Of a stretch of 22,620 nt of DNA, positions 21,873 to 22,620 are shown in pieces. A program made the position numbers and the translations under genes. The notes beneath the pieces were generated by a model. It was not told where the DNA came from and made no database searches. It was given only the letters and a program-made list of their open reading frames with translations. Numbering within the stretch: the first letter of the stretch is position 1; the number at the start of each line of letters is the position of its first letter. This stretch comes from Bacteriovoracaceae bacterium UBA6144 (GTDB taxonomy: Bacteria; Bdellovibrionota; Bacteriovoracia; Bacteriovoracales; Bacteriovoracaceae): contig DIVA01000056.1 of NCBI GenBank assembly GCA_002435705.1, forward strand, positions 1 through 22,620, in the 5' to 3' direction.

Positions 21873-22620
21873 TTAGAACTGATAAGTCGCACCCGCATAC
21901 GCATTACGTCCCATGGTAGGCATTACACCTGTGGGCATCACGCGCGCATAGTATTCACGATCGAGCAGATTATTTATCGCCGCATTTAAGCTCCACTGAT
22001 TGTTCAGCCGATAGGCAGCCAGCAGGTCGTAGAGGGTGTAAGAGGGAACAAAATATTCATCCGTGTGCGCATCATCTGAGTAGTGCTCGTTAACAAATGT
22101 ACTCATGAAGCTCACATGCCAGTGAGACTCGTCTCGAAAGATCAGTCCATATTTGATTAAGGCAGAAGGAGCGTGACCAGGTGTTTTGCCTTTAAACTCA
22201 CCACGCCTAAAACGTGCATTCATCACGTTGGTGTTAACATAAAAATCTAAAAAATTTTTGTGCCCCTTGGAGCGTGTGAGATCTTTTAAAGTGAAAGACA
22301 GGTCTAATCCATGATAGCGGGCCGAAGCGCCATTCGAGAGCACGTTATTTGAGGAGGCTAAAATATTCTGTCGATGAATCACATAAAGAGATGCATCGGC
22401 TCCCCATTTTTCTTTATCGCTTCGGACGCCAGCTTCATAAAAATAATTGTACGAGGGTCTAATATCCCCGTTCACTGTGTAGTTCGGATTTCCTTGGCTG
22501 ATAACATCTTCAAAACTGATGGGCTTGAAGCCTTGCGAGGCATTGGCATAGAGCTGAGAATCGCCGGAGAGGTCATAACTAGTTCCAAGTCCAAAAAGAG
22601 CAACGTTGTAAGTATCACTG
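21873..22620 (-). CDS. TonB-dependent outer-membrane receptor, C-terminal part (5' end outside window)
   Basis: The frame is open on the minus strand from base 22620 to the stop at 21873, so only the last 248 codons are visible and the GTG at 22475 is internal. The sequence shows beta-barrel strands of a TonB-dependent receptor: LYANASQGFKPISFED, then SYNYFYEAGVRSDKEKW, then LNAAINNLLDREYYARV, and the terminal aromatic strand ending in GATYQF. Such receptors import iron-siderophore complexes, haem, vitamin B12 or other large nutrients with energy from TonB. The substrate cannot be told from this part, and the plug domain is outside the window. It converges on the 2H-like gene with 10 bases between stops and no visible terminator. 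Confidence 0.93.
   Translation of the reverse strand, partial: SDTYNVALFGLGTSYDLSGDSQLYANASQGFKPISFEDVISQGNPNYTVNGDIRPSYNYFYEAGVRSDKEKWGADASLYVIHRQNILASSNNVLSNGASARYHGLDLSFTLKDLTRSKGHKNFLDFYVNTNVMNARFRRGEFKGKTPGHAPSALIKYGLIFRDESHWHVSFMSTFVNEHYSDDAHTDEYFVPSYTLYDLLAAYRLNNQWSLNAAINNLLDREYYARVMPTGVMPTMGRNAYAGATYQF

Overview
The window looks like chromosomal core sequence from a motile Gram-negative bacterium, most likely of the Bdellovibrionota (Bdellovibrio/Bacteriovorax-like). This is an inference. It rests on the flagellar order fliK, flgD, a TIGR02530-type gene and flgE, on envelope genes (TonB-dependent receptor, membrane-anchored parvulin, elongasome), on an HD-GYP protein, and on many small secreted proteins I cannot name. 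I found no tRNA, rRNA, IS element, CRISPR array or prophage. No stretch without a gene exceeds about 240 bases.

Layout. 1-3949 (+): the end of a flagellar hook operon (fliK 3' part, flgD, flagellar operon protein, flgE), closed by a terminator. 3957-6205 (-): a membrane-anchored SurA/PpiD-like parvulin, a ferredoxin and a small secreted protein, read from a good promoter at 6234-6262. 6339-10842 (+): the elongasome cluster mreC-mreD-mrdA-rodA, without an adjacent mreB. 10898-11606 (+): a small secreted protein and a MarR-family regulator with a palindrome over its promoter. 11603-15308 (-): a tight run of five genes (glutaredoxin, HD phosphohydrolase, unknown secreted protein, DUF350-like membrane protein, rhodanese-like protein). 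15359-16012 (-): a lysine/alanine-rich histone-H1-like protein with an acidic second half, with its own promoter and terminator. 16087-18774 (-): a very large TadE/TadG-like surface protein. 19008-20086 (+): a small zinc-ribbon membrane protein, then ssb with a strong terminator. 20137-21862 (+): an HD-GYP protein overlapping a secreted protein that resembles a 2H phosphoesterase without its catalytic histidines. 21873-22620 (-): the C-terminal part of a TonB-dependent receptor.

How the genes fit together. The flagellar genes control hook length and hook polymerisation. The mre/mrd genes build the lateral wall, and the divergent parvulin probably helps envelope protein folding. Several genes (MarR, HD-GYP, TadG-like and the 71-aa protein) lack a Shine-Dalgarno sequence but have a -10-like hexamer 7-8 bases before the start codon, which suggests leaderless transcripts beside ordinary Shine-Dalgarno genes. 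The least ordinary items are the 2H-like pseudoenzyme, the Ser-for-Cys rhodanese, the glutaredoxin whose start lies against the upstream terminator, the bipartite basic/acidic protein and the split zinc ribbon.
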